Assembly (NCBI RefSeq): GCF_014649915.1
Contig: NZ_BMTY01000007.1
Coordinates: 62,001-126,000, forward strand
DNA from: Streptomyces toxytricini
GTDB lineage: Bacteria; Actinomycetota; Actinomycetes; Streptomycetales; Streptomycetaceae
Length of the DNA stretch: 64,000 bases
Direction of reading: 5' to 3'
Positions 26,998 to 35,926 of the stretch are shown piece after piece; position 1 is the first letter of the stretch; each line of letters opens with the position of its first letter. The translations under genes and the position numbers were made by a program. The notes under the pieces are model-generated. The model was not told the DNA's origin. It made no database searches and worked only from the letters and a program-made list of their open reading frames with translations.

Positions 26998-27765
26998 TCA
27001 GAGGAACTTCGCCTTGCCGGGGCCCTCCTCGACGAAGCTGCGCATGCCGCGCTCCCGGTCCTCGGTCGCGAACAGGCCCGCGAACCAGTTGCGTTCGATG
27101 GTCAGACCCGTGTCGATGTCCGCCTCCAGGCCCGCGTCGACGCACTCCTTCGCCGCGCGCAGCGCGATGGCCGGGCCCTGTGCCAGCTTGGCCGCCCAGG
27201 CGTGCGCCTGCTCGTACACCTCCGCCGCGGGCACCACGCGGTCGACGAGGCCGAGGGCGAGCGCCTCGTCCGCCTTGACCATCCGGCCGGTGAAGATCAG
27301 GTCCTTGGCCTTCGACGGGCCGACCAGGCGGGCGAGGCGCTGGGTGCCGCCCGCGCCGGGGATGAGGCCGAGCAGGATCTCGGGCTGGCCGAGCTTGGCG
27401 TTGTCGGCGGCGATGCGGTAGTCCGCGCAGAGCGCCAACTCGCAGCCGCCGCCCAGCGCGTAACCGGTGACGGCCGCCACGACCGGCTTGGGAATCCGCG
27501 CCACCGCGGTAAAGGCGTCCTGGAGCGCACGGGACCGGGCGACCATCGCCGCGTGGTCCATCGTCTGCATCTCCTTGATGTCCGCACCGGCCGCGAACAC
27601 CTTCTCGCCGCCGTAGAGGATGACGGCCCGGACGTCGGCCCGGTCGGTGGCCTCGGCCGCCAGCTCGCGCAGCCGGTCCTGGGTGGCGATGTCCAGGGCG
27701 TTCATGGGCGGCCGGTCCAGGCGGATGGTGCCGACGCCTTCGGAGACTTCGAGAGAGATGGTCAT
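26998..27765 (-). CDS. Enoyl-CoA hydratase/isomerase family protein
   Basis: The 255-residue crotonase-fold protein should hydrate trans-2-enoyl-CoA in fatty-acid or amino-acid breakdown. Both catalytic glutamates of true hydratases are present: Glu109 in GGGCELALCADYRIAA and Glu129 in LGQPEILLGLIPGAGGTQRL. The oxyanion-hole motifs FAAGADIKEM (57-66) and ALGGG (104-107) are intact. The length is typical. The ATG at 27765 gives MTISLEVSEGVGTIRLDRPP, the normal family N-terminus. It is a single gene between two terminators, with no beta-oxidation partners adjacent. Confidence 0.92.
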   Translation of the reverse strand: MTISLEVSEGVGTIRLDRPPMNALDIATQDRLRELAAEATDRADVRAVILYGGEKVFAAGADIKEMQTMDHAAMVARSRALQDAFTAVARIPKPVVAAVTGYALGGGCELALCADYRIAADNAKLGQPEILLGLIPGAGGTQRLARLVGPSKAKDLIFTGRMVKADEALALGLVDRVVPAAEVYEQAHAWAAKLAQGPAIALRAAKECVDAGLEADIDTGLTIERNWFAGLFATEDRERGMRSFVEEGPGKAKFL

Positions 27766-27796
27766 ACGGGGAAGGTTAGCGCCGGTTAACACGAAA

Positions 27797-27829
27797 CGGC
27801 CCGGTGCCGTGGGTCACAGCACCGGGCCG
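27797..27829 (-). terminator. Terminator of the first L,D-transpeptidase gene
   Basis: A perfect 11-bp stem CGGCCCGGTGC (27797-27807) pairs with 27819-27829. It lies 24 bp past the minus-strand stop at 27853 and is followed on that strand by TTTCG. Confidence 0.8.
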
Positions 27830-27852
27830 CCGTCAGCGGGCTCCGGGAGGAG

Positions 27853-29082
27853 TTACTTGATCCACTCCGCCCAGTCCATGTTCCAGCCGTTGAGGCCGTT
27901 GTCCGGGGCGATCTGCTTGTCCTTGGAGTTCTTCACGATGACGACGTCGCCGATGAGCGACTCGTTGAAGAACCAGGCGGCGGGCTGGTTGCCGTCGTAG
28001 GCGCCGCGGACGTCCTTCAGGCCGATGCAGCCGTGGCTGACGTTCTGCGAGCCGAACGTGCTCGCCGACGCCCAGTAGTTGCCGTGGACGAAGGTGCCCG
28101 AGGTCGAAAGCCGCATCGCGTGCGGGACGTCGGAGATGTCGTACTCGCCGCCGAACCCGACGGTCGCGCCGTTCATCCGGGTCACCTTGTACTTCTCGCT
28201 GATGACCATCTGGCCGTTGTACGTGGTCGTCGACGGGGCGCCCGCCGTGATGGGCAGGTTCTTGATGACCTGGCCGTCGCGGACGACCTGCATCGTGTGC
28301 TCGCTCGCGTCGACCGTGGAGACCTGCGAGCGGCCGATGGTGAAGCTGACCGTGCGGGTCTGCTTGCCGTAGACGCCCGGCCGGCCCTCGACGCCGTCCA
28401 GGGCGATCTTCACCGTGACCTTGGTGCCGGCGGCCCAGTACTTCTCCGGGCGGAAGTCGAGGCGGTCGTTGCCGAACCAGTGGCCCTCGATCGGGACGGA
28501 CGGCTCGGCCGTCACCGTGATGGCCTTCTCGACCGCCTCGGTGTTGGTGATGCCTCGGGTGAAGTTGAACGACACCGGCATGCCGACGCCGACGGTCTGC
28601 CCGTCCTCCGGCGTGTAGTGGCCGACGAAGGTGTTCTTCGGGGTGAGGGTGGTGAAGGTGGTGTCCTTGGCGGACTCGCGGCCCGCCTCGTCCTTGGCGA
28701 CCGCGTGCACCTTGTACTCGGTGGCCGAGGCCAGGTGCCGCGCCGGCTCCCAGCCGGCGCCGTCCGCCGATATCTTGCCCTCGACCTGGTTGCCCTTGGT
28801 GTCGGCGACGGTCACCGTGGTGAGCTTGCCGCCGGTGGCGGTTATCTTCAGGACGCCGCTGGTGGCCACTTCCTTGGACCCGTCGTCCGGCTTGACGGTC
28901 ACGACGGCCTTGGAGGCCTCCGTCCCCGTCTTGGCCGCGCCCCCCGCGCCTGCGCTGCCGGCGCCTGCGCCGCCGGCGTCGCCGCCGTTGCTGCACGCGC
29001 TCGTGAACAGCAGCGCCGCTCCCAGCAGGAGGGCCGGCAGACCGGTGCGGCGGGCACGGCCGCGAATCGGCTGCAGCTTCAC
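27853..29082 (-). CDS. L,D-transpeptidase lipoprotein (paralogue 1)
   Basis: The enzyme cross-links peptidoglycan stems 3-3 or attaches proteins to them, outside the membrane. The 409 residues comprise a lipoprotein signal ending LLFTSAC, a Gly/Ala linker, two Ig-like domains (about 60-170 and 170-270; FTTLTPKNTFVGHYTPEDGQTVGVGMPVSF) and a YkuD catalytic domain (about 275-400). The active-site motif HGNYWASASTFGSQNVSHGCIGL places the nucleophile at Cys352. The GTG at 29082 follows GGGGAGAAGAG. A second, closely similar enzyme lies at 31628-32860, and a pilin-like secreted protein is encoded between them on the same strand. Confidence 0.93.
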   Translation of the reverse strand: MKLQPIRGRARRTGLPALLLGAALLFTSACSNGGDAGGAGAGSAGAGGAAKTGTEASKAVVTVKPDDGSKEVATSGVLKITATGGKLTTVTVADTKGNQVEGKISADGAGWEPARHLASATEYKVHAVAKDEAGRESAKDTTFTTLTPKNTFVGHYTPEDGQTVGVGMPVSFNFTRGITNTEAVEKAITVTAEPSVPIEGHWFGNDRLDFRPEKYWAAGTKVTVKIALDGVEGRPGVYGKQTRTVSFTIGRSQVSTVDASEHTMQVVRDGQVIKNLPITAGAPSTTTYNGQMVISEKYKVTRMNGATVGFGGEYDISDVPHAMRLSTSGTFVHGNYWASASTFGSQNVSHGCIGLKDVRGAYDGNQPAAWFFNESLIGDVVIVKNSKDKQIAPDNGLNGWNMDWAEWIK

Positions 29083-29215
29083 TCTTCTCTTCTCCCCATG
29101 TCCCCCGCGCGCGGACGCTCGCGCGCATGCCCACAGGAAAACACACGGAGACATCACGAAGAGAAACGGTCATGTCACCGTTCCGTCCCAAGACCCGCAA
29201 GCGGGCAGCGGAGGA

Positions 29216-29244
29216 CCCCCGCGCGGCTCGGCAGCGCGCGGGGG
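29216..29244 (-). terminator. Terminator of the SpaA-repeat protein gene
   Basis: A perfect 10-bp stem CCCCCGCGCG (29216-29225) pairs with 29235-29244, loop 9 nt. It begins 19 bp past the stop at 29264. Confidence 0.75.
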
Positions 29245-29263
29245 CCCTTGCGGGGACGCCGGG

Positions 29264-31474
29264 TCAGGAGTGCGGCTTCTCCGCCTTCTCCTTCTCCTTC
29301 TTGCCCTTGTCCTTGTCCTTCTTCTTGCCCTTGTCCTTGTCCTTCTTGTCCTTGCCGTGCTCCTTGTCCTTGCACTCGCACGCGCCCTCGCGGCGGTTGT
29401 CGACCGTCACCGCGACCGTGGCGCCCGGGCTGTTCGCGTCCAGGACGAGCGGGCCGGTGACGGGGTTCCGCGGGAGCACGTAGCCCGGGGGCACGGCGGT
29501 CTCCACCAGGTAGTACGAGCCCGGCTCCAGCTGCCGGAACGCGCAGCGGCCCGCAGTGTCGGTGGTGCAGCCCGACCCGATGCGGAGGTCCGGGCCGGTT
29601 CCGCCGGTCTGGAGGCCCTCGATGCCGTTGGCCTCCTTCCAGAGGTCGAACGCCGCCCCGCGCAGCGGGAGCTGCGTCGTCTTGTCGCGCTTCAGCACCT
29701 GGACGGCGCCGCCGTCCTCGACGCGCCGGGTGTTGGGGAGCGTCACCGTCACCCCGGCCGGTGCGTTCTGCGCCGTCAGGACGAGGACTGCGACGGGCTG
29801 GGCGGGCAGCTCGTACCCGTCCGGGGCTGCGGTCTCCCGCCAGTAGTAGGTGCCGGGCTCGACCTCGCGGGAGCAGCGGCCGTCCGCGCCGGTGGTGCAC
29901 TCCGCGCCGACGCGCCGGTCGGGGTTGATGCCGAGGGTCTGGAGGCCCGCCGTCCCGTTGGTCTCGCGCCACAGCTCGAAGACGGCGCCGGCCAGCGGGG
30001 CGCCGCCCGCGGCGTCCACCTTGCGGACGGCGACCCGCCCGGTGACGGGCTGCGGCAGCCTCGTGTTGTCGACCGTGACGCCCGCGCCCGCTTCGGCGTC
30101 CTCGGCGGTCAGAGTCAGCGGGAAGACGGGGTCGGCGGGGAGCTCGTAGCCGTCGGGGGCGGCGGTCTCCCGCCAGTAGTAGGTGCCGGGCTCGACCTCG
30201 CGGGAGCAGCGGCCGTCCGCGGCGGTGGTGCACTCCGCGACGCGGGTGTCCGGATCGGCTCCGGTGAACTGGGCCCCGTCCTGCCCGTTCGTCTCCCGCC
30301 ACAGCTCGAAGCGGGCCCCGGGCAGTGCGGCCCCGTTCCCGTCGCGCTTGAAGACGGACACCGCACCGGTGACCGGCTCGGGGCCGGGGCCGCAGGCGGG
30401 GAGGTCGCCGGTGAAGGGGTAGGCGTGGAACTCCTGGCCGCTGCCGGGGAGGGTGGTGCTGCCGTGGGTGACGGAGCCGGTGGTGAAGAAGCGGCCGTTC
30501 ATGCCGGGGAGGGTGACGGTGGCCTCGGAGGCCTGGTTGCCGATCAGGACGCTGCCCTGGAACTGTCCGGTGCCGTTCAGGTTGACCGTGGTGGCGTCCG
30601 GGAAGTTCCACAGGAGCCGTTCGCGGTAGGCGTTGAGGGGGTCGGTGTCCGCGATCCCGCCGCTGAAGGTGTTGATGGTGCGGGTGGTGCCGAGGACGTT
30701 GACGAGGATGGTGGCGTCCGCGGGGATGCGGGCGAAGCGGATGCCCTGCTGGCCGTTCATGGCGCCGGCGTTGACGAGGTCGGCGTCGACGTTGAACACC
30801 TGGAGGGGCGAGGTGCCGTCCCCGGTGAAGAGGGTCTCGAAGCCGCTGTTGACGGCCGTGCCGGTGGCGGGCCGGGGCTGTCCGTCGGCCCGGGCGTAGC
30901 ACTGGCTGGCGGCGGTCAGGCGGTCGCGCAGGCCGGCGTAGGGGGCGGCGGCGTCGGGGTCGGCGACGAGGGTGCCGGTCACGGTGCCGGTCAGGGTGCC
31001 GCCGTGGCGGACCACTCCGGTGTCGGCGAGGAGGCGCTCGCCGTCCGCGACGGCGACGTCCCGGCCGGTGGTGAGGAAGTCCGCTCCCGCGGGCGGCGGT
31101 ACCAGTGAGCCGGCGCCGACGACGCCGACGTTGTACCGCTGGTCCCCGCCCGCCTGCTTGTCCTGGTCGAAGTCGCCCAGGACGACGAGGCGGCCCTCGG
31201 CCTCGGAGGCCGTGCCGCGCACGCGGAAGTCCCCGCCCGCGAAGATGTTGACGGCGTTGTCGCGGCCCGCCGGGATGCCGTTGCTGCCGATCGGCGGGAA
31301 GGGGCTGGGGCAGTCCCCGGGGACGCACGGGCCGAGGCCGCCGGGCAGCGGGGCCCGCGCCGCGGCGGCGGCGGGCCGTTCCCCGCTGGTGTCGGCGCCC
31401 AGGGCCGCGGCGGGCGTCCCCGCGGCCACGACGGCTCCGATCGCGAGCCCGAGGGCCCAGTTCCTTGCTGACAT
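29264..31474 (-). CDS. Secreted surface protein: collagen-binding-A-like domain plus three SpaA/Cna-B repeats and Lys-rich tail
   Basis: The 736-residue exported protein begins with a signal peptide ([27 protein letters not shown]). A choice-of-anchor-A-like domain (about 55-355) follows: [36 protein letters not shown]-type strands and [14 protein letters not shown]. Three Cna-B/SpaA repeats come next, of about 110 residues each. Each has the predicted isopeptide Lys (K376, K485, K595) near its start, a conserved Glu in [14 protein letters not shown] or [14 protein letters not shown], and an Asn at its end (DNT, PNT, DNR). Intramolecular Lys-Asn bonds would make it rod-like and protease-resistant. 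There is no LPxTG sortase motif or C-terminal helix; instead the last 38 residues start CEC and are almost only Lys, Asp, Glu and Gly. It lies between two L,D-transpeptidase genes. The ATG at 31474 follows GGACGGAG. Confidence 0.85.
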   Translation of the reverse strand: MSARNWALGLAIGAVVAAGTPAAALGADTSGERPAAAAARAPLPGGLGPCVPGDCPSPFPPIGSNGIPAGRDNAVNIFAGGDFRVRGTASEAEGRLVVLGDFDQDKQAGGDQRYNVGVVGAGSLVPPPAGADFLTTGRDVAVADGERLLADTGVVRHGGTLTGTVTGTLVADPDAAAPYAGLRDRLTAASQCYARADGQPRPATGTAVNSGFETLFTGDGTSPLQVFNVDADLVNAGAMNGQQGIRFARIPADATILVNVLGTTRTINTFSGGIADTDPLNAYRERLLWNFPDATTVNLNGTGQFQGSVLIGNQASEATVTLPGMNGRFFTTGSVTHGSTTLPGSGQEFHAYPFTGDLPACGPGPEPVTGAVSVFKRDGNGAALPGARFELWRETNGQDGAQFTGADPDTRVAECTTAADGRCSREVEPGTYYWRETAAPDGYELPADPVFPLTLTAEDAEAGAGVTVDNTRLPQPVTGRVAVRKVDAAGGAPLAGAVFELWRETNGTAGLQTLGINPDRRVGAECTTGADGRCSREVEPGTYYWRETAAPDGYELPAQPVAVLVLTAQNAPAGVTVTLPNTRRVEDGGAVQVLKRDKTTQLPLRGAAFDLWKEANGIEGLQTGGTGPDLRIGSGCTTDTAGRCAFRQLEPGSYYLVETAVPPGYVLPRNPVTGPLVLDANSPGATVAVTVDNRREGACECKDKEHGKDKKDKDKGKKKDKDKGKKEKEKAEKPHS

Positions 31475-31574
31475 GAGACTCCGTCCTTGCCTGCGCTGAT
31501 GTGCCCTGTCAGGCTGCGGGCGGGGCTCGGCGGGGGGCGCACGGACACTCCCTGCGCTACGGCAATCCGGTCAT

Positions 31575-31604
31575 GTGAATTCACCCGCGCGCCCGCAGGG
31601 GCGC
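31575..31604. promoter_or_regulatory. Palindrome and small hairpin upstream of the surface-protein gene
   Basis: The perfect palindrome GTGAATTCAC (31575-31584) lies about 100 bp upstream of the surface-protein start and could be an operator. A small GCGCCC/GGGCGC hairpin (31589-31604) lies 24 bp past the second transpeptidase stop and may end that transcript. Both roles are inferred from position only. Confidence 0.35.
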
Positions 31605-31627
31605 CGAGCGCGGGGCCGGGACCGCGG

Positions 31628-32860
31628 TCAGGACAGGGCGGAGCCGGCGGCCCACTCCGTCCAGGACATGTTCCAGCCGCCCAGCCCGTTGTCCGGGGCG
31701 ACCGTCTTGTCCTGCGAGTTCACGACCTCCACCACGTCCCCGACGAGGGTCCGGTCGAAGAACCAGCCTGCGGGGGTGTCCGAGCCGCCGCCCTTGTCGT
31801 CGCGCAGGCCCACGCAGCCGTGGCTGGTGTTGGCGGAGCCGAAGGTGTCGGGGCTGACCCAGTAGTTGCCGTGCAGGAAGGTGCCGGAGGTGGTGAGCCG
31901 CATCGCGTGCGGGACGTCGGGGATGTCGTACTCGCCGCCGAAGCCGACGGTCTGCCCGTTCATCCGGGTGACGTCGTACATCTCCATCACCACCATCCTG
32001 CCGTTGTAGGTCGGGTTCTCCGGGGACCCGGCGCTGATGGGGACCGTGGACAGCAGGCGGCCGTCGCGGCGGACCGCCATGGTGTGCGCGGCCGCGTCCA
32101 CGGTGGAGACCTGGGCGCGGCCGACGGTGAAGCGGACCGTCTTGTCCTGGATGCCGTACGCGCCGCGGGCGCCCTGGACGTCGCGCAGCCTGATGCGGAC
32201 GGTGACCTCGGTGCCCGGCTTCCAGTACTCCCGGGGCCGGAAGTCGAGGCGGTCGCGGCCGAACCAGTGGCCGGCGACCTCGACGGGGGGATCGGCGGTG
32301 ACGGTGACGGCCCGTTCGACGTCGGCCCGGTTCTCGATGGGCCGGCTGAACCGGAAGGACACGATCATGCCGACGCCGACGGTGGAGCGGTTCTCCGGCT
32401 TGAAGTAGCCGATGAAGCGCTCCTCGGGCACGTACGTGGTGAAGGTGGTGTGGCGGGCCTGGCGGCGGTTGTGGCCGTCGACGGCGACGGCGTCCACCGT
32501 GTACTTGGCGGCGAGCGCGAGGCGGCCGGCGTCCGGGTCGGGGCTCCAGCTGAGCCCGTCGGGGGCGACCGCGCCGGGGACCCGCACCTCCTGGGCGTCC
32601 TCGACCTTCGTGACGACGACGCGTTCCAGGCGGCCCTCGGGGACGCGGACGCTCAGCGGTCCCTCGGCGGGGACGCCCTCGGCGTTGTCCTCGGGGGTGA
32701 TGCGGATGGCCTCCGCCGGGGAGCGGGGTTTGCCGGGCAGCTGGATCTCGACCGGGGAGCCGCCGGCCCCGCCGGTGCACGCGGACAGCCCGCCCAGCAG
32801 GCACGCCCAGGCCGCTGCGGCGGCCAGGGCCGCCCCTGCCCGCCTCGTCAGAAGTGTCAC
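31628..32860 (-). CDS. L,D-transpeptidase lipoprotein (paralogue 2)
   Basis: This is a 410-residue paralogue of the gene at 27853-29082 with the same layout: lipoprotein signal ending LGGLSAC, two Ig-like domains (with HTTFTTYVPEERFIGYFKPENRSTVGVGM), and a YkuD domain (about 275-400) with nucleophile Cys349 in HGNYWVSPDTFGSANTSHGCVGL. The catalytic region PxxNGxTVGFGGEYDIxDVPHAMRLxTSGTF is nearly identical between the two. It should form 3-3 peptidoglycan links or attach proteins. The GTG at 32860 follows GGAGGG. The region between its stop and the surface-protein start is 153 bp, so the three genes may be separate transcripts. Confidence 0.93.
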   Translation of the reverse strand: MTLLTRRAGAALAAAAAWACLLGGLSACTGGAGGSPVEIQLPGKPRSPAEAIRITPEDNAEGVPAEGPLSVRVPEGRLERVVVTKVEDAQEVRVPGAVAPDGLSWSPDPDAGRLALAAKYTVDAVAVDGHNRRQARHTTFTTYVPEERFIGYFKPENRSTVGVGMIVSFRFSRPIENRADVERAVTVTADPPVEVAGHWFGRDRLDFRPREYWKPGTEVTVRIRLRDVQGARGAYGIQDKTVRFTVGRAQVSTVDAAAHTMAVRRDGRLLSTVPISAGSPENPTYNGRMVVMEMYDVTRMNGQTVGFGGEYDIPDVPHAMRLTTSGTFLHGNYWVSPDTFGSANTSHGCVGLRDDKGGGSDTPAGWFFDRTLVGDVVEVVNSQDKTVAPDNGLGGWNMSWTEWAAGSALS

Positions 32861-33031
32861 GATCCCTCCAACGACCGGGTCCCGCCGGGGAAACGTCGCC
32901 GCGGCCCACGTTCCGGGGGGAACTGTCCGGGCAGAACAGTGGGAAGGACCAGACGGGGGCGGGACCGGGCCGGGACGCCCGGGCCGCACAGCCCTGCCCC
33001 CGCCGGTACCGAGGAGCCGTGGAGGCGGGCA

Positions 33032-35302
33032 GTGTCGAGCGCAGCCGAGCAAGATGCGGTGGATGCCGCGGTGGACGCAGGGGAGGCGCCGGGGAGCCCC
33101 CGGGCCGTGGAGGCCGTACGGGGGGCGGGGCCCGCCGCGGCGGCGGAGCCGGCCGGGCCGCCGGTGTGGCCGGGGTCGGCGCACCCGCTGGGGGCACGCT
33201 TCCGGACCGGGCCGGACGGGGCGGCGGGCACCAACTTCGCGCTGTGGGCGCAGGGCGCCGAGGCCGTGGAGGTCTGCCTCTTCGACGCGGACGGCTCCGA
33301 GACGCGGTGCGCGCTGACGGAGCTGACGCACGAGATCTGGCACGGCTTCCTGCCCGGCGTGCGGCCCGGCCAGCGGTACGGCTACCGGGTGCACGGCCGG
33401 TGGGACCCCTGGACGGGGGCCCGCTTCAATCCGGCGAAGCTGCTCCTCGACCCGTACGCGCGGGCGGTGGACGGCGATTTCACGCTGCCGCCGGAGGTGT
33501 ACGGGCACGTCCGGGACTGGCCGCAGCAGTACATCGCCGACACGGTCCGCGACGACCGGGACTCGGCGCCGTTCGTGCCGAAGGGGGTCGTCGTCCACGA
33601 TGACGACGACTGGTCGGACGACGTCCGGCCGAAGACGCCGTGGGCCGACTCGGTGATCTACGAGCTGCACGTGCGCGGGTTCACGATGCGCCACCCGGGT
33701 GTTCCCGAGCACCTGCGCGGCACGTACGCGGGACTCGCCCACCCGGCGGCGGTCGAGCACCTGGTGCGGCTCGGGGTGACGGCGGTCGAGCTGCTGCCGG
33801 TGCACCAGTTCGCCCACGAGGACCACCTGCTGCGCCGGGGCATGCGCAACTACTGGGGCTACAACTCGGTCGGGTACTTCGCCCCGCACGCGGGGTACTC
33901 CTCCAGCGGCACGGCCGGGCAGCAGGTCGGCGAGTTCAAGCGGATGGTGCGGGCCCTGCACGCGGCGGGCATCGAGGTCATCCTGGACGTGGTCTACAAC
34001 CACACGGCGGAGGCGGGCGAGCTGGGGCCGACGCTGTCGCTGCGCGGCATCGACAACCGGGGCTACTACCGGCTCCAGCACGACCAGCGGCGCTACGCCG
34101 ACTACACGGGCTGCGGAAACACCCTGCACGCGGGCCGGCCGCACGTGCTGCGGCTGATCACGGACTCGCTGCGGTACTGGGTGACGGAGATGGGGGTGGA
34201 CGGCTTCCGCTTCGACCTGGCGGCGGCGCTGGCCCGGTCCATGCACGACGTCGACATGCTGTCGCCGTTCCTCGCGGTCATCGCGCAGGACCCGGTGCTG
34301 CGCCGGGTGAAGCTGATCGCGGAGCCGTGGGACGTGGGCTCGGGCGGCTACCAGGTGGGGGCCTTCCCCCCGCTGTGGACGGAGTGGAACGACCGCTACC
34401 GGGATGCGGTCCGGGACTTCTGGCGGGGCGCCCTGCCCGACGTGCGGGACCTCGGCTACCGGCTGTCGGGGTCGAGCGACCTGTACGCGTGGGGCGGGCG
34501 GCGGCCGTACGCCTCGGTGAACTTCGTGACCGCGCACGACGGCTTCACCCTGCGGGACCTCGTGAGCTACGAGCACAAGCACAACGAGGCGAACGGGGAG
34601 GAGAACCGGGACGGCACCAACGACAACCGGTCGTGGAACTGCGGCGCGGAGGGCGAGAGCGCCGATCCCGGGATCGGCGCACTGCGGCGGCGGCAGCTGC
34701 GGAACCTGCTGACCACGCTGCTGCTGTCGACGGGGGTGCCGATGCTCGTCGCGGGCGACGAGTTCGGCCGGACGCAGGGCGGCAACAACAACGCGTACTG
34801 CCAGGACAACGCGATCGGCTGGGTGGACTGGTCGCTGCTGGAGGATCCGCAGTGGCGGGAGCTGTCCACGCTGGCGGCGCGGCTGGTGGCGCTGCGCCAG
34901 GAGCACCCGGTGCTGCGCCGGCGGGCGTTCTTCTCCGGTCGGCCGCAGGCCGCCGACGGCCTGCGGGACCTGGCCTGGTTCACGCCGGCCGGGGCCGAGA
35001 TGACGGAGCAGGACTGGTACGCGCCGGCCGCGGCGCTGGGGATGTACCTGTCGGGGCGGGACATCCCGGGGCGGGACGGGCGGGGCCGGCAGGTCGCGGA
35101 CGACAGCTTCCTGGCGCTGCTGCACGCCGGGGACCGGCCGCTGCCGTGGGTGCTGCCGGGGCCGCCGTGGGCGGCGGAGTACGAACTGCTGCTGGACACC
35201 TCGCGGGAGGACCAGGCCGCGGCACCGGGCACGCGGCACCGGGGCGGGCAGGAGCTGACGGTGCCGGCGCGGTCGGTGCTGCTGCTGCGCGTGGCGGACT
35301 GA
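33032..35302 (+). CDS. glgX: Glycogen debranching enzyme GlgX
   Basis: GlgX hydrolyses alpha-1,6 branches left after phosphorylase action on glycogen. The 756-residue cytoplasmic protein has an Ala/Glu-rich leader (1-40), a CBM48 domain (about 45-165, PLGARFRTGPDGAAGTNFALWA) and a GH13_11 catalytic domain. The nucleophile is Asp395 in DGFRFDLAAAL, the acid is Glu431 in LIAEPWDVG, and the third carboxylate lies in FVTAHDGFTL. The motif NYWGYNSVGYFAPH is typical of GlgX. GTG at 33032 with GGAGG six bases upstream sets the start; longer in-frame sequence overlaps the opposite transpeptidase. glgP and glgE lie 24-28 kb away in the same window. Confidence 0.94.
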   Translation: MSSAAEQDAVDAAVDAGEAPGSPRAVEAVRGAGPAAAAEPAGPPVWPGSAHPLGARFRTGPDGAAGTNFALWAQGAEAVEVCLFDADGSETRCALTELTHEIWHGFLPGVRPGQRYGYRVHGRWDPWTGARFNPAKLLLDPYARAVDGDFTLPPEVYGHVRDWPQQYIADTVRDDRDSAPFVPKGVVVHDDDDWSDDVRPKTPWADSVIYELHVRGFTMRHPGVPEHLRGTYAGLAHPAAVEHLVRLGVTAVELLPVHQFAHEDHLLRRGMRNYWGYNSVGYFAPHAGYSSSGTAGQQVGEFKRMVRALHAAGIEVILDVVYNHTAEAGELGPTLSLRGIDNRGYYRLQHDQRRYADYTGCGNTLHAGRPHVLRLITDSLRYWVTEMGVDGFRFDLAAALARSMHDVDMLSPFLAVIAQDPVLRRVKLIAEPWDVGSGGYQVGAFPPLWTEWNDRYRDAVRDFWRGALPDVRDLGYRLSGSSDLYAWGGRRPYASVNFVTAHDGFTLRDLVSYEHKHNEANGEENRDGTNDNRSWNCGAEGESADPGIGALRRRQLRNLLTTLLLSTGVPMLVAGDEFGRTQGGNNNAYCQDNAIGWVDWSLLEDPQWRELSTLAARLVALRQEHPVLRRRAFFSGRPQAADGLRDLAWFTPAGAEMTEQDWYAPAAALGMYLSGRDIPGRDGRGRQVADDSFLALLHAGDRPLPWVLPGPPWAAEYELLLDTSREDQAAAPGTRHRGGQELTVPARSVLLLRVAD

Positions 35303-35361
35303 GGATCCGGGCGGGTGCGGCGCCGGCTCGGGCCCGGGGGCGGTGGGGGGTGGGCGGTGGA

Positions 35362-35856
35362 CTACTTCCCCTCGACGTGCAGCAGCATCCGCTTGAGCAG
35401 TGCGGAGAGCACGGCGCGTTCGCCGTCGTCGAGGGGCTCGACCATCTCGGCCTCGGCGATGCTGCGCCAGCGCATGGCGTCGATCCAGCGTTGGCGGCCC
35501 TCCTCCGTGAGCTCGACGTCGACCCGGCGGCGGTCGCCCTCGGCGCGGACCCTCCGGACCAGCCCGGACTTCTCCAGGGTGTCGAGGCGGCCCGTCATCC
35601 CGGCCGGGGAGAGCAGCAGTTCGGCGGCGAGTTCGGCGGAGGGCGCCCGCCATGGGGCGCCGCGGCCGGCGAGCCGGTGCATGGTCTCGAACTCGAACTC
35701 CTGCAGGCCGGTCTCGGCCAGGGCCCGCTCCTTGCCGTACTTGACGTGCTTGGCCAGCAGCTGGATCCGCGTGATGACCCCTTCGGTGGGCACGTCGAAG
35801 GGCACCTTGCCGCTCCAGCGGGCGATGTGGCGGTCGACGGAGTCCTCTGTGTCCAT
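35362..35856 (-). CDS. MarR-family transcriptional regulator
   Basis: The 164-residue DNA-binding protein has the MarR winged helix: a dimer helix (about 1-45), recognition region APSAELAAELLLSPAGMTGRLDTLEKSGLVRR (about 70-100) and a wing with AEGDRRRVDVELTEEG (about 102-117). It probably represses the divergent MFS gene and itself by binding the two palindromes at 35887-35913. The ATG at 35856 has no Shine-Dalgarno sequence; instead GATAAT (35868-35863) ends six bases before it, so the mRNA may start at the ATG and be leaderless. It converges on glgX. Confidence 0.9.
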   Translation of the reverse strand: MDTEDSVDRHIARWSGKVPFDVPTEGVITRIQLLAKHVKYGKERALAETGLQEFEFETMHRLAGRGAPWRAPSAELAAELLLSPAGMTGRLDTLEKSGLVRRVRAEGDRRRVDVELTEEGRQRWIDAMRWRSIAEAEMVEPLDDGERAVLSALLKRMLLHVEGK

Positions 35857-35886
35857 GCGGGGATTATCGCACCCGCCGCCATATAT

Positions 35887-35913
35887 TTCGTTGACGAATG
35901 ATTCGCTGGCGAA
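35887..35913. promoter_or_regulatory. Two tandem palindromic operators in the MarR/MFS intergenic region
   Basis: TTCGTTGACGAA (35887-35898) and TTCGCTGGCGAA (35902-35913) are both perfect 5-bp inverted repeats with a 2-bp TG centre, and their spacing is 15 bp. The pair sits between divergent marR and MFS starts (70 bp apart) and overlaps the MFS -35 element. This is the classical place and shape of MarR operators. Binding by the adjacent regulator is inferred. Confidence 0.7.
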
Positions 35914-35920
35914 ATAGCCT
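35891..35920 (+). promoter_or_regulatory. Promoter of the MFS gene, apparently leaderless
   Basis: TTGACG (35891-35896) and TAGCCT (35915-35920) are spaced by 18 bp, close to the principal sigma-factor consensus. The -10 ends six bases before the ATG at 35927, so transcription would begin at the start codon. The -35 lies inside the left palindrome. Confidence 0.6.
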
Positions 35921-35926
35921 GCCGTC

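Noticed and set aside
29127-29483. A plus-strand frame with a Phe/Ser/Leu repeat
   Set aside because: The repeat is the antisense reading of the Lys-rich tail of the surface protein.
31628-35653. A 1,341-codon minus-strand frame running across glgX into the second L,D-transpeptidase
   Set aside because: Only the last 410 codons have protein-like sequence; the rest is antisense to glgX and the true start is the GTG at 32860 after GGAGGG.
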